A DNA stretch of 64,000 nucleotides, taken from Arboricoccus pini (GTDB lineage Bacteria; Pseudomonadota; Alphaproteobacteria; Geminicoccales; Geminicoccaceae). Positions 17,633-25,340 of the stretch are shown here, in pieces (position 1 is the stretch's first letter; each line of letters opens with the position of its first letter). The position numbers were made by a program, and so were the translations under genes. The notes below the pieces were generated by a model that ran no database searches, had not been told where the DNA came from, and worked only from the letters and a program-made list of their open reading frames with translations. The stretch lies in contig NZ_FYEH01000013.1 in the NCBI RefSeq assembly GCF_900187945.1, positions 25,654 through 89,653 of the forward strand. The letters run 5' to 3'.

Positions 17633-18016
17633 TCACCGCGCAGCCACTTGATGGCTTACATGCGCGCTGACGATGCGCCAGCCCTCGGGCAGGCGAACCC
17701 AGGTCTGGCTTTGGCGGCCATGCAGCTCGGCGCCCCCGCGGCGAAATTCAGTATTCACGACCGCCATGTCGCGGCCGAACGTGGTGATTCGGGTCCCCTC
17801 CAGAATGCGCGTGGCGTTACCCCAATTGACGGCGCGACGATACTCACGGATCGCCTGGATGCCGTGCAGGACCTCGGCCACGCCATAGCGCAGCGTCCGC
17901 GGATCGTCCCAGAACATGTGATCCAGGACCTCGACGTCGTTCGCGACCAAAGCCTGCTCATAGCGGGCGAACAAAGCTTCGATTTCGGCGACGACGTCAG
18001 GCCGATTGATCTCCAT
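17633..18016 (-). CDS. DUF3225 / AtzH-HpxZ-like protein
   Basis: The 127-residue NTF2-like protein closely follows the HpxZ/AtzH pattern, with RYEQALVANDVEVLDHMFW, RYGVAEVLHGIQAI, ITTFGRDMAVVNTEF and GRQSQTWVRLPEGWRI. HpxZ belongs to the oxalurate pathway. AtzH of the cyanuric-acid pathway is reported as an amidohydrolase acting on a carboxyurea. The start at 18016 gives the usual family length. Its location beside two amidases and a biuret-hydrolase-like gene supports a ureide pathway. It lies on the opposite strand, so it has its own promoter; a small GCAAGC-N5-GCTTGC dyad lies upstream at 18048-18064. Confidence 0.85.
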   Translation of the reverse strand: MEINRPDVVAEIEALFARYEQALVANDVEVLDHMFWDDPRTLRYGVAEVLHGIQAIREYRRAVNWGNATRILEGTRITTFGRDMAVVNTEFRRGGAELHGRQSQTWVRLPEGWRIVSAHVSHQVAAR

Positions 18017-18205
18017 GTGTTCCCTCCTTTTGGCATTCGCGGGCGGGGCAAGCAAAAAGCTTGCGACGATCGCGCTTCCAAAAGGCTTCCTTGACTGGCT
18101 AGAGGCCCGTGGCGGCATCGACGCCCTGCATCGTCGGTCAGGTGGCCGCCGCTCGTGCCGCAACCTCCTCCGCCACGGCGGACGGATTGTCCGATGCATC
18201 GGCTT

Positions 18206-19237
18206 TCAAGCTGAGGCACTCACCGTCCGATTCCGCCCGCCGGTCTTGGCGCGATAGCAGGCATCGTCGGCCCGCTTCAGCAAGGCGGAGCCACCCTGCA
18301 GGGCGGCGTTCGAGACCACGCCGGCCGAAAAAGTATAGCTGACGCAAATATCGCCAACCACGCAGGGGGTTTGCGCAAGGTCGGCGCGAATCCGCTCCAG
18401 GATCTCCATGGCCTGCTTCGCATCGCCACCAGGCATGACGAGCAGAAATTCCTCACCGCCGATTCGCCCAAACGCATCCGAACGACGCACGCATGCACGC
18501 GCGCGGTTGGCAAAGTCGATGAGCACGCTGTCGCCGACCAAGTGGCCGAAATCATCGTTGATGGACTTGAAGTGATCGATATCCAAGATGGCCAGGGCCA
18601 GGGGCTCGGATTTGGCCAGCTCCGCCTCGAGCAACGCCATCATAAAGCGGCGATTGGCTAGCCCCGTGAGTTCGTCCGTCTGCGACGCCCGCTGCGCCAA
18701 GTCGCGCTCATGGCGTAAATGTCGATCCGAGGCCGCCAGTGCCGTGATATCGACGGCGACGCAAAGCATGCTGCCATTGGCACCGAGCCCCTCGGTCATC
18801 CAAAGCCAACTGCCGTCCGTGAGATCGGCTTCAAACGCGCGAAATGACGTCTTGCCGCGCCGGGATGTAGCCGAGGCCAGCCACTTCTCGAAATCATCCG
18901 CGACGATGGAGGCGCCATGCGCGTTGGCGAAATTGCGTCGCAGCATTTCCGTCCAGGTCGGATAGCTCCCATCATCGATGCCATAGGACCGGCGAAAGGC
19001 GGTATTGGCGAAGACGAGACGGTCGCTTCGATCGAAGATCGAGACCAGAACTGGCGACCCCATGACGAGCTCTGCCAGATGGATAGCAACGCTGCAAAAA
19101 TCCGCCGAGACCCCGTCAGGCCGCCCAGGTGGAAGATGCGCGCTCCCGCCAGGCTCATCGGCCGATGAGCTTGATAGGCAGGGACCGTTGCCGCTCATTT
19201 CCCCACGGTTTTCTCGCCAGCCGACGCAAGCAGCCAT
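18206..19237 (-). CDS. PAS-GGDEF diguanylate cyclase
   Basis: The 343-residue protein has a PAS domain at roughly 60-165 (VLVSIFDRSDRLVFANTAFRR) and a GGDEF domain at about 180-335. The active-site loop is GGEEF, preceded at the correct five-residue distance by the RxxD inhibitory I-site (RRSD). It should make cyclic di-GMP and be product-inhibited. There is no membrane segment, so the sensor is cytoplasmic. The first 40 residues are low-complexity, and a start at the internal MSGNGP (near 19198) is possible. Output could touch the flagellar or exopolysaccharide loci in this window, but that is speculation. Confidence 0.92.
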   Translation of the reverse strand: MAACVGWRENRGEMSGNGPCLSSSSADEPGGSAHLPPGRPDGVSADFCSVAIHLAELVMGSPVLVSIFDRSDRLVFANTAFRRSYGIDDGSYPTWTEMLRRNFANAHGASIVADDFEKWLASATSRRGKTSFRAFEADLTDGSWLWMTEGLGANGSMLCVAVDITALAASDRHLRHERDLAQRASQTDELTGLANRRFMMALLEAELAKSEPLALAILDIDHFKSINDDFGHLVGDSVLIDFANRARACVRRSDAFGRIGGEEFLLVMPGGDAKQAMEILERIRADLAQTPCVVGDICVSYTFSAGVVSNAALQGGSALLKRADDACYRAKTGGRNRTVSASA

Positions 19238-19362
19238 GGCAGCAATTTCTACCTCTCTGAACTCGTTTCTCGCGTCGAAGCGGGCGCGCCTAAGGCGCTC
19301 CTTTCGACAGCAGGTTCAAGTATAGCGCTCAGAGATTAATAGAATCTTGGGTTGAATTGCTT

Positions 19363-19385
19363 ACGCAAGAATTATCGTCTTGCGT
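19363..19385. repeat. Inverted repeat ACGCAAGA-N7-TCTTGCGT
   Basis: A perfect 8-bp dyad stands in the 341-bp gap (19238-19578) between the FNR gene end and the cyclase start. It could be a terminator-like hairpin for the FNR gene, although no T-run follows on that strand, or an operator for the cyclase. I see no gene in the rest of the gap. Confidence 0.45.
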
Positions 19386-19578
19386 TTGTCTAAACTTAGC
19401 TGGCAAGGCTGTTCGCCGGATCGGATCGGCAGAGCGCCGTCTTCCCGGAGACGCGTTCCGCACGTTGCGACGAGCTGACCGGCAGGGCTCGACGTCGCGC
19501 AGCCACCGCGAGAGTCTTGCTGTAGGCTTGGCCGACAGCACCGGGGTCCTCTAGGAAGATCGCGGCCGGAACGGCGCC

Positions 19579-20331
19579 TCAACTGAGGCCCGCTGCCAGG
19601 TTTTCGAGACGCTCCTGATCGAGAATCAAGATCTCGTTGGTCGAGGGCAGGTCGATCAGGCGCTGACCGCGCAACCTAGTGAAGGTACGGCTGACGGTTT
19701 CGATGGTGAGGCCTAGATAGTCGGCAATGTCGCTGCGTCCCATGGGCAGTTGGATATGGCGACGACTTGGCTTGCTACCCGGACACAGGCGTTGGCGGCC
19801 GAGGAGAAACGAGGCCAGGCGCTCGCGTGCCGTCTTGCGGCCGAGCAGCAGCATCTGATCCTGGGCTAGGGCCAGCTCCGCTGAGGCTCTCGCAAGAAGA
19901 TGCTTTTCCATCGCCGGAAAACGCCGCAAAAGATCTTGCATGTCACCGCGTGTAAAATGGCAGAGATGTACTTCGCCGATGGCTTCCGCGCTGTAGCCAT
20001 ACGTCTCGACCACTGCCAGGCCGAGAAAATCCCCACGCTCGGCAAAGCCGGTGATCTGCCGCCGCCCGTCCGGTAGAAGCTTCGAGAGCCGTACCGTGCC
20101 ATGGGTTATGTTGTAGAAGGCATCCGCGCGCTGTCCTTCCTCGATAAAGATCTCACCAGAGGCCTGACGCAACTTGCGCGCCGCCGCCATGAGGTGCCGC
20201 AATTCGTCGGTCTCGACGACGCCGCACACGCTATCCGCCCTCGCTTCGCAATAGATGCAAAGGTTTGTCGCCACGTTCACGAATGGCGAGGCCACGCGCG
20301 AGGTCAACATTTTCGCGAGCGATTTCGGCAT
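19579..20331 (-). CDS. fnr: FNR/FnrL-type oxygen-sensing transcriptional regulator
   Basis: The 250-residue CRP-FNR protein has four cysteines placed like those of E. coli FNR: C25, C28, C36 (C-x2-C-x7-C) and C124. A [4Fe-4S] oxygen-sensing cluster is therefore expected. The recognition helix contains TIETVSRTF, with the E..SR signature that reads TTGAT half-sites. Two perfect TTGAT-N4-ATCAA boxes occur within 2.4 kb (21734 and 22659), strong support for its local targets. It should activate low-oxygen genes. Confidence 0.93.
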   Translation of the reverse strand: MPKSLAKMLTSRVASPFVNVATNLCIYCEARADSVCGVVETDELRHLMAAARKLRQASGEIFIEEGQRADAFYNITHGTVRLSKLLPDGRRQITGFAERGDFLGLAVVETYGYSAEAIGEVHLCHFTRGDMQDLLRRFPAMEKHLLARASAELALAQDQMLLLGRKTARERLASFLLGRQRLCPGSKPSRRHIQLPMGRSDIADYLGLTIETVSRTFTRLRGQRLIDLPSTNEILILDQERLENLAAGLS

Positions 20332-20741
20332 GGCGAATCAGTCGTTCCTGGATGATCAACACGTCTGCATATCAGATCATGCCACGCATGCCAGATTGGA
20401 AGAGGGACGGCGACAGGCTTCGCCGCTATCACCGCATGGCAGCCCACATGCATGCCGATGCCTGCACAGTTTTGCTGGGCGGATCACGCGCTGGCGCTGT
20501 CTGTCGCGATATTGATGCCGACCCTCCGGCATCGGCTTTTGCACGGGCGCCAAGGCCACGACCGAGGGCGGGATCGCGACATGCGTGCCTTCATCGGCAA
20601 CGCGCCGCACCGTCAACGGCTGTTCGACGACTTCTTAATAATTAAGGGGAGACGCCGGTTTTCTTTGCCACGTCGACGTTGAAGCGCTCCAACTCGCAGG
20701 CTTGCTAGCCGCTGCCAACGCCAAGGGCGGCTCGACGCCGC
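20332..20741. other. Non-coding or decayed stretch
   Basis: No gene is recognised in this 410-bp stretch. Open frames are short and lack family motifs. A half FNR site (ATCAA) and an AT-rich palindrome CTTAATAATTAAG (near 20633-20645) are the only marks. It is probably the decayed remainder of the neighbouring monooxygenase gene or other lost genes. Confidence 0.4.
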
Positions 20742-20984
20742 TCAATGGGTCCGGAGCGCCACGGCACCCAGCCTGATGTGCTTGCTGTATCCGGCCGCAT
20801 GCGCCGCCAGGAGCAAGGGCGAGGCACTGATTGAATAATGAGTGAAATGATGCTCGGCGCACCAGGCGATATCGAAGTCGGCATCCTCGGCGGTCTCGAC
20901 CATGCGGCGTGTATCGCGAAGGACACCGACAATGGCGCCCGGTTTCTCGCGCGGCGACATAAGATTGAAGGTGCCGCACTTGAC
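20742..20984 (-). pseudogene. Luciferase-like monooxygenase remnant
   Basis: About 80 codons keep the N-terminus of a flavin-dependent luciferase-like monooxygenase: CGTFNLMSPREKPG, then AEDADFDIAWCAEHHF and AAGYSKHIRLGAV. A stop at 20742 ends it. Intact members run to about 350 residues, so three quarters of the gene is gone. The expected initiator Met before KCGTF is replaced by a non-start GTC codon. The remnant therefore has no start, no C-terminus and no function as a monooxygenase. Confidence 0.75.
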
Positions 20985-21075
20985 CGAATGAGACCCTCGT
21001 CAGGCGCGATCGTGCGGCATGATCAGCAAGGAGTATACCCGCTCGATCGAAAAGGTCTCGTGCCAGCTTTCTCGC

Positions 21076-21663
21076 TCAGCAAGCCAGCCATCGATCGGCT
21101 TCCGCAAAGCGCCATGGCATGTCGGGTGTACGAGCTGGCAGCGATGCGCGGCTCGGCCGAACCTGTCGCGGCCTTGCCCCTGGCGTGCCGAGATCGGTGC
21201 GGGTGACGAGGCCCACCAGGCGATCCTGGCACAACACCGGCAGGCAACCGATGCGATGGCCCTCCATGAGGCGATGGAGAGTAGCAAGCGGGGTCGATTC
21301 GTCGACGGCAATGACATCAGGCGTCATGATCAGTCTCGCGGGCTTGCCGCCGGTCGCCAGATAATCGGCCCAGCTCTGAGCGGCGGGCGCGTCTTGCACC
21401 CTGCGCGCAAGGCAGTGCTTGACGCAAAGAAAGTCGCTGCGCCGCACGATGTCGCCGCGGCTTACGATGCCCAGGACCCGATCGGCCGTATCTACGATCG
21501 GCAGAATGTCGACGTTGAAGCGGCCCATACGCAAGATCAGGTCGAGCGAGCTCGCGTGCGGGCCCGCCGCTACGACCTGGCGGTTCATCAGCAAGCCGGC
21601 GGTGGCGGACTTGAGCCGCCAATCCGCCATCGCTTCGTTCAAAGCCAAGGACAGACTGGGCAT
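21076..21663 (-). CDS. Tandem CBS-domain protein, likely FNR-regulated
   Basis: The 195-residue product has two CBS motifs: LLMNRQVVAAGPHASSLD to LGIVSRGDIVRR, and ARLIMTPDVIAVDESTPL to LVGLVTRTDL. CBS pairs bind adenine nucleotides and usually regulate a partner. The start at 21663 was chosen because the FNR box at 21734-21747 lies 71 bp upstream, whereas an earlier in-frame start would overlap the box. After TRTDL the last 35 residues are Pro/Arg-rich and unlike a normal CBS end, hinting at a frameshift or degraded C-terminus. Confidence 0.7.
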   Translation of the reverse strand: MPSLSLALNEAMADWRLKSATAGLLMNRQVVAAGPHASSLDLILRMGRFNVDILPIVDTADRVLGIVSRGDIVRRSDFLCVKHCLARRVQDAPAAQSWADYLATGGKPARLIMTPDVIAVDESTPLATLHRLMEGHRIGCLPVLCQDRLVGLVTRTDLGTPGARPRQVRPSRASLPARTPDMPWRFAEADRWLAC

Positions 21664-21733
21664 AGTTCGTCTCGCTCTCAGGGACTTCGAGGAACAGGCA
21701 CATGCAGGAAAGCACAGACTCGCTGGCGATACC

Positions 21734-21747
21734 TTGATTGAAATCAA
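21734..21747. promoter_or_regulatory. Perfect FNR box (TTGATTGAAATCAA)
   Basis: This is an exact TTGAT-N4-ATCAA dyad, 71 bp upstream of the CBS-protein start on the minus strand. That distance suits a class II FNR-activated promoter with a start point about 30 bp before the gene. Confidence 0.8.
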
Positions 21748-21924
21748 TCGATGCGCCCGATCGGCGCGATGGCATATCCGGGGCCGCCCAAGGCAGAGTC
21801 GCGGGCGCGGTAAAGCTTGGCGGCCAGAATGCGACAGGCTAGCGGGCGGACAGCCCCGCGAAGGCGCTACCTATCGTCCATCTACGATCGCGACAGGCGA
21901 CGGGCACCCGCCTCAATGGGACGA

Positions 21925-22572
21925 CTAGAACTTGTAGCCCAACCCCAAGCCGATGAGCCAGGGATCGACATCGACCTTGGCGTCGATCGACCGGTTCACC
22001 TCGGCATTGGTATTGAGGAACAGCTTCTTGACGTCGACATTGAGATACCAATTGCCGACGATCTGCACGTCCATGCCGGCCTGCAGCGCCCAGCCAAAGG
22101 AATTGTCGAACTTCAGGCTGTTGGCGATGCCGCTTTCCTTGCTGTCATAGAAGATCGTGTAGTTGATGCCGGCCCCGACATAGGGGCTGAATTTGGCATC
22201 CGGCAGGAAATGCCATTGCGCAAGCAAGGTGGGCGGCAGGAGGCTCACCCGGCCCAGCTTCTGGTCGCCCAGCGCGGTGTCCTTGACCTTGACGTCGTGC
22301 CGGGTCGTCGCGGCGATCAGTTCGGCCGCCAGATGCCGGGTGAAAAAATAGGTGACGTCAAGCTCGGGAACGACCGTGTTGGAAAGATCCGTATCGCCGC
22401 CGATCTTGTCGATCTGCGCCTTGTCGGCCGGGATGACGCCCAGGCCCCGCAGGCGGATCATGACGTCCCCGCCCTGCTTGCCGTGCGTTGCGTTATCCGC
22501 CGCCATGGCGACACTGCTCGCACCCGCAAACAACGTTGCGGCAAGAAAGGCTCTCTGCAAACTGCGCTTCAT
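21925..22572 (-). CDS. ompW: OmpW-family outer-membrane protein
   Basis: The 215-residue product has a signal peptide (MKRSLQRAFLAATLFAG, cleaved near AMAAD) and the OmpW eight-stranded barrel pattern. Marks include RLRGLGVIPADKA, LPPTLLAQWHF, PYVGAGINYT and a terminal aromatic residue in LGLGYKF. OmpW forms a small hydrophobic-channel barrel. A perfect FNR box stands 87 bp upstream, in line with the known FNR control of ompW in enterobacteria. Confidence 0.93.
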   Translation of the reverse strand: MKRSLQRAFLAATLFAGASSVAMAADNATHGKQGGDVMIRLRGLGVIPADKAQIDKIGGDTDLSNTVVPELDVTYFFTRHLAAELIAATTRHDVKVKDTALGDQKLGRVSLLPPTLLAQWHFLPDAKFSPYVGAGINYTIFYDSKESGIANSLKFDNSFGWALQAGMDVQIVGNWYLNVDVKKLFLNTNAEVNRSIDAKVDVDPWLIGLGLGYKF

Positions 22573-22658
22573 CGTTCGTCACCGCATGCCTGGTTGGCAG
22601 GCGGCCCCTACACCATTCAAGAATGGCAGAAGGTTAGCCGAACGTTCAGATGGGGCTT

Positions 22659-22672
22659 TTGATCCTGATCAA
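22659..22672. promoter_or_regulatory. Perfect FNR box (TTGATCCTGATCAA) upstream of ompW
   Basis: This exact TTGAT-N4-ATCAA dyad lies in the intergenic region before ompW, with no gene start on the opposite strand (hutU ends at 22749). It is the second such box within 1 kb. Confidence 0.8.
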
Positions 22673-22748
22673 GGCAGCCGCACAGCATGCGCCACCGCGA
22701 CGATCAAGCCACATCCGACAATGCGATACTGGCCCTGCTTGGTCAGCA

Positions 22749-24419
22749 CTAGGCCAGCCCGGGCAGATCGAGCTGATACTGGCGGGCGCAGGCGATGGCC
22801 TCCTCATAGCCGGCATCGGCATGCCGCATCACGCCCGTGGCCGGATCGTTGTGCAGGACGCGGGCGAGGCGACGGTCGGCGGCCTCGCTGCCGTCGCAGA
22901 CGATGACCATCCCGGCATGCTGGGAAAAGCCCATGCCCACGCCGCCGCCATGGTGGATGGAGACCCAGGTGGCGCCGGAGGCGCAGTTCAAGAGCGCGTT
23001 TAAAAGCGGCCAGTCGGAGACGGCATCGGAACCATCACGCATGGCCTCGGTCTCGCGGTTGGGCGAGGCGACGGAGCCCGAATCCAGATGATCGCGGCCG
23101 ATGACGATGGGTGCCTTGAGCTCGCCCGAGCGGACCATCGCGTTGAAGGCCAGGCCGAGCCTAGCACGATCCCCCAGCCCCACCCAGCAGATGCGGGCTG
23201 GCAAGCCCTGGAAGCTGATCCTTGCCCTGGCCATGTCGAGCCAGCGATGCAGGGACGCATTGTCGGCCAGGATCTCCTTCACCTTGGCGTCGGTCCTGAA
23301 AATATCCTCGGGATCGCCGGACAAGGCCGCCCAGCGGAAGGGACCGATGCCCCGGCAAAAGAGGGGGCGGATATAGGCCGGCACGAATCCCGGAAAGGCA
23401 AAGGCGTCGACGACACCCATCTCCTTGGCCATCTGGCGGATATTATTGCCGTAATCCAGCGTCGGTACGCCCGCTTTGTGAAAGTCGAGCATGGCCTGGA
23501 CATGAATCGCCATCGATTCCTTGGCGGCCCTGGTGACGGCTTCGGGATCGAGGCGACCTTGCTCCTGATACGCTTCCCAGCTCCAGCCGATCGGTAGATA
23601 GCCGTGCAGAGGATCGTGCGCCGAGGTCTGATCGGTGACGATATCGGGCCGCACGCCGCGGCGGACCAGCTCCGGCAGGATCTCCGCAGCGTTGCCCAAA
23701 AGGGCAATCGAGCGCGCCTCCTTCCTGGCGCAAGCCTGCTCGATCATGGCCAGCGCCTCGTCCAGGTCGCGCGCTTGGACGTCGACATAACGGGTGCGCA
23801 AGCGGAAATCGATGCCGGCCTGGCGACACTCGATGGTGAGCGAGGCGGCACCGGCGAAGCTTGCCGCCAGCGGCTGCGCGCCGCCCATGCCGCCAAGCCC
23901 GGCCGTCAGAATCCAGCGGCCGGCGAGCTCGCCGCCATAATGGCGTCGCCCCGCCTCGACGAAGGTCTCATAGGTCCCCTGCACGATGCCCTGGCTGCCG
24001 ATATAGATCCATGACCCGGCCGTCATCTGGCCGTACATCATGAGCCCCTGACGATCGAGCTCGTTGAAATGCGCCCAGTCGGCCCAATGCGGGACGATGT
24101 TGGAATTGGCGATGAGCACGCGCGGCGCATCCACATGCGTGCGAAACACGCCGACCGGCTTGCCGGACTGAACGAGAAGGGTCTCGTCCTCCTCAAGCCT
24201 CGCGAGCGTGGCGGTGATTCTGTCGAACGACTCCCAGTCGCGCGCCGCGCGGCCTATGCCGCCATAGACGACAAGTTCCTTGGGATTCTCGGCCACGTCG
24301 GGATCGAGATTGTTCATGAGCATGCGCAAGGGCGCTTCGGTCTGCCAGCTCCTGGCCGTCAGCGTCGTGCCGCGCGGCGCGCGGATCTCGATGTCGCGAA
24401 AGCGCGTATTGCTCAGCAT
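22749..24419 (-). CDS. hutU: Urocanate hydratase
   Basis: The 556-residue product has the usual family length and the strongly conserved NAD-binding and active-site blocks, including [42 protein letters not shown] and [15 protein letters not shown]. It converts urocanate to imidazolonepropionate, step two of histidine breakdown. The start at 24419 was chosen because family similarity begins there; upstream in-frame sequence crosses a HutC-type operator. The hutC gene lies 77 bp upstream on the same strand. Confidence 0.97.
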   Translation of the reverse strand: MLSNTRFRDIEIRAPRGTTLTARSWQTEAPLRMLMNNLDPDVAENPKELVVYGGIGRAARDWESFDRITATLARLEEDETLLVQSGKPVGVFRTHVDAPRVLIANSNIVPHWADWAHFNELDRQGLMMYGQMTAGSWIYIGSQGIVQGTYETFVEAGRRHYGGELAGRWILTAGLGGMGGAQPLAASFAGAASLTIECRQAGIDFRLRTRYVDVQARDLDEALAMIEQACARKEARSIALLGNAAEILPELVRRGVRPDIVTDQTSAHDPLHGYLPIGWSWEAYQEQGRLDPEAVTRAAKESMAIHVQAMLDFHKAGVPTLDYGNNIRQMAKEMGVVDAFAFPGFVPAYIRPLFCRGIGPFRWAALSGDPEDIFRTDAKVKEILADNASLHRWLDMARARISFQGLPARICWVGLGDRARLGLAFNAMVRSGELKAPIVIGRDHLDSGSVASPNRETEAMRDGSDAVSDWPLLNALLNCASGATWVSIHHGGGVGMGFSQHAGMVIVCDGSEAADRRLARVLHNDPATGVMRHADAGYEEAIACARQYQLDLPGLA

Positions 24420-24436
24420 GACGACCCCTTGCTCAA

Positions 24437-24450
24437 GTTGTATATGCAAG
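24437..24450. promoter_or_regulatory. HutC-type operator upstream of hutU (GTTGTATATGCAAG)
   Basis: The near-palindrome TTGTATATGCAA resembles the TTGTATATACAA operators of GntR/HutC repressors. It is repeated almost exactly (TTGTATAGGCAA) before hutF. It gives hutU a separate repressible promoter. Confidence 0.7.
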
Positions 24451-24496
24451 CTAGCGTGACGAATCGGGCTGTCAACGGAATTGCGGCGGCGAATGA

Positions 24497-25222
24497 TCAA
24501 CCTGCCTGCTGTCGGCCCGCCAGCTTGTGCCGGCCGCCGGGAATGAGAAGCCGGACCGCCGTGACACCCCGTTCCGCCACGCGCGTACGCCGGCGCATCA
24601 GGAGACAGGGGTCCGTGCGCGCGATCGCCAGCAGCCGCGCCTCCCAGGCGGCGGGCAGGACGGCCTCGATCTCGTGCAGCGCCTCGGTCCAGGGAATGAG
24701 TGCTGTCAGATAGGCGTTGGGCGTCTGACGGGTGAAGTCCTGCTCGAGATAAGCGGGTGCCACGGCACCGTTCACGTAACGATCTTCGAGCTGGACCGGG
24801 ATGTCGTCGGCGGCGTGGACGATGACCGAGTGGAAGACCGCATCGCCGATCCCTACGTCCAGGGCCTCGGCCACCTCCGGCGAGGCGCGCGTCGCATCCA
24901 GGCTGATGACCGCCGCAGTATGGCGACTGCCGCGCCGGGCGATCTCGTCCGCGATGTTGCCCACCTCGAAGATGCTGGACTGGCCCTTGCCCTGGGCGAC
25001 GAAACTGCCCAGACCCTTGACGCGCACGATCCGCCCCTCGGCCGCCAGTTCGCGAAGCGCCCGGTTGATGGTCATCCGGCTGACGCCGAGCTGCGCCACC
25101 AGCTCGTTCTCGGACGGGATGCGATGACGTGGCGGCCAGTCGCCACTCTGGATGCGCCGCGCGATCAGGCGCTTGATTCCCTCATAGAGAGCAGTGCCGC
25201 CCTGCGCGCCGTCATTGCTCAT
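24497..25222 (-). CDS. hutC: HutC, GntR-family histidine-utilization repressor
   Basis: The 241-residue product has an N-terminal winged helix ([47 protein letters not shown]) and a C-terminal UTRA effector domain ([33 protein letters not shown]). HutC represses hut genes until urocanate binds. It sits between hutU and the divergent hutF-I-H set, with operator-like sites on both sides. The start at 25222 gives the normal family N-terminus. Confidence 0.94.
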   Translation of the reverse strand: MSNDGAQGGTALYEGIKRLIARRIQSGDWPPRHRIPSENELVAQLGVSRMTINRALRELAAEGRIVRVKGLGSFVAQGKGQSSIFEVGNIADEIARRGSRHTAAVISLDATRASPEVAEALDVGIGDAVFHSVIVHAADDIPVQLEDRYVNGAVAPAYLEQDFTRQTPNAYLTALIPWTEALHEIEAVLPAAWEARLLAIARTDPCLLMRRRTRVAERGVTAVRLLIPGGRHKLAGRQQAG

Positions 25223-25309
25223 GCTATCCTTGGCGAGGTCCAAATCTGCGATCCCTCGAGTGAGCGGGCCAGGAAAATCCTTGCCGTAGCGGAAAATCCA
25301 GTTATTCAT

Positions 25310-25323
25310 CTTGTATAGGCAAC
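25310..25323. promoter_or_regulatory. HutC-type operator between hutC and hutF (CTTGTATAGGCAAC)
   Basis: It shares TTGTATA-N-GCAA with the site at 24437. It lies 18 bp before the hutF ATG and 88 bp before hutC, so one repressor dimer could block hutF-I-H and hutC itself. Confidence 0.7.
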
Positions 25324-25340
25324 ACGGGCCGTTGCACAGC

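Noticed and set aside
21664..21747. Earlier start of the CBS protein
   Set aside because: It would place the perfect FNR box inside the coding region; the start at 21663 fits both box and domain.
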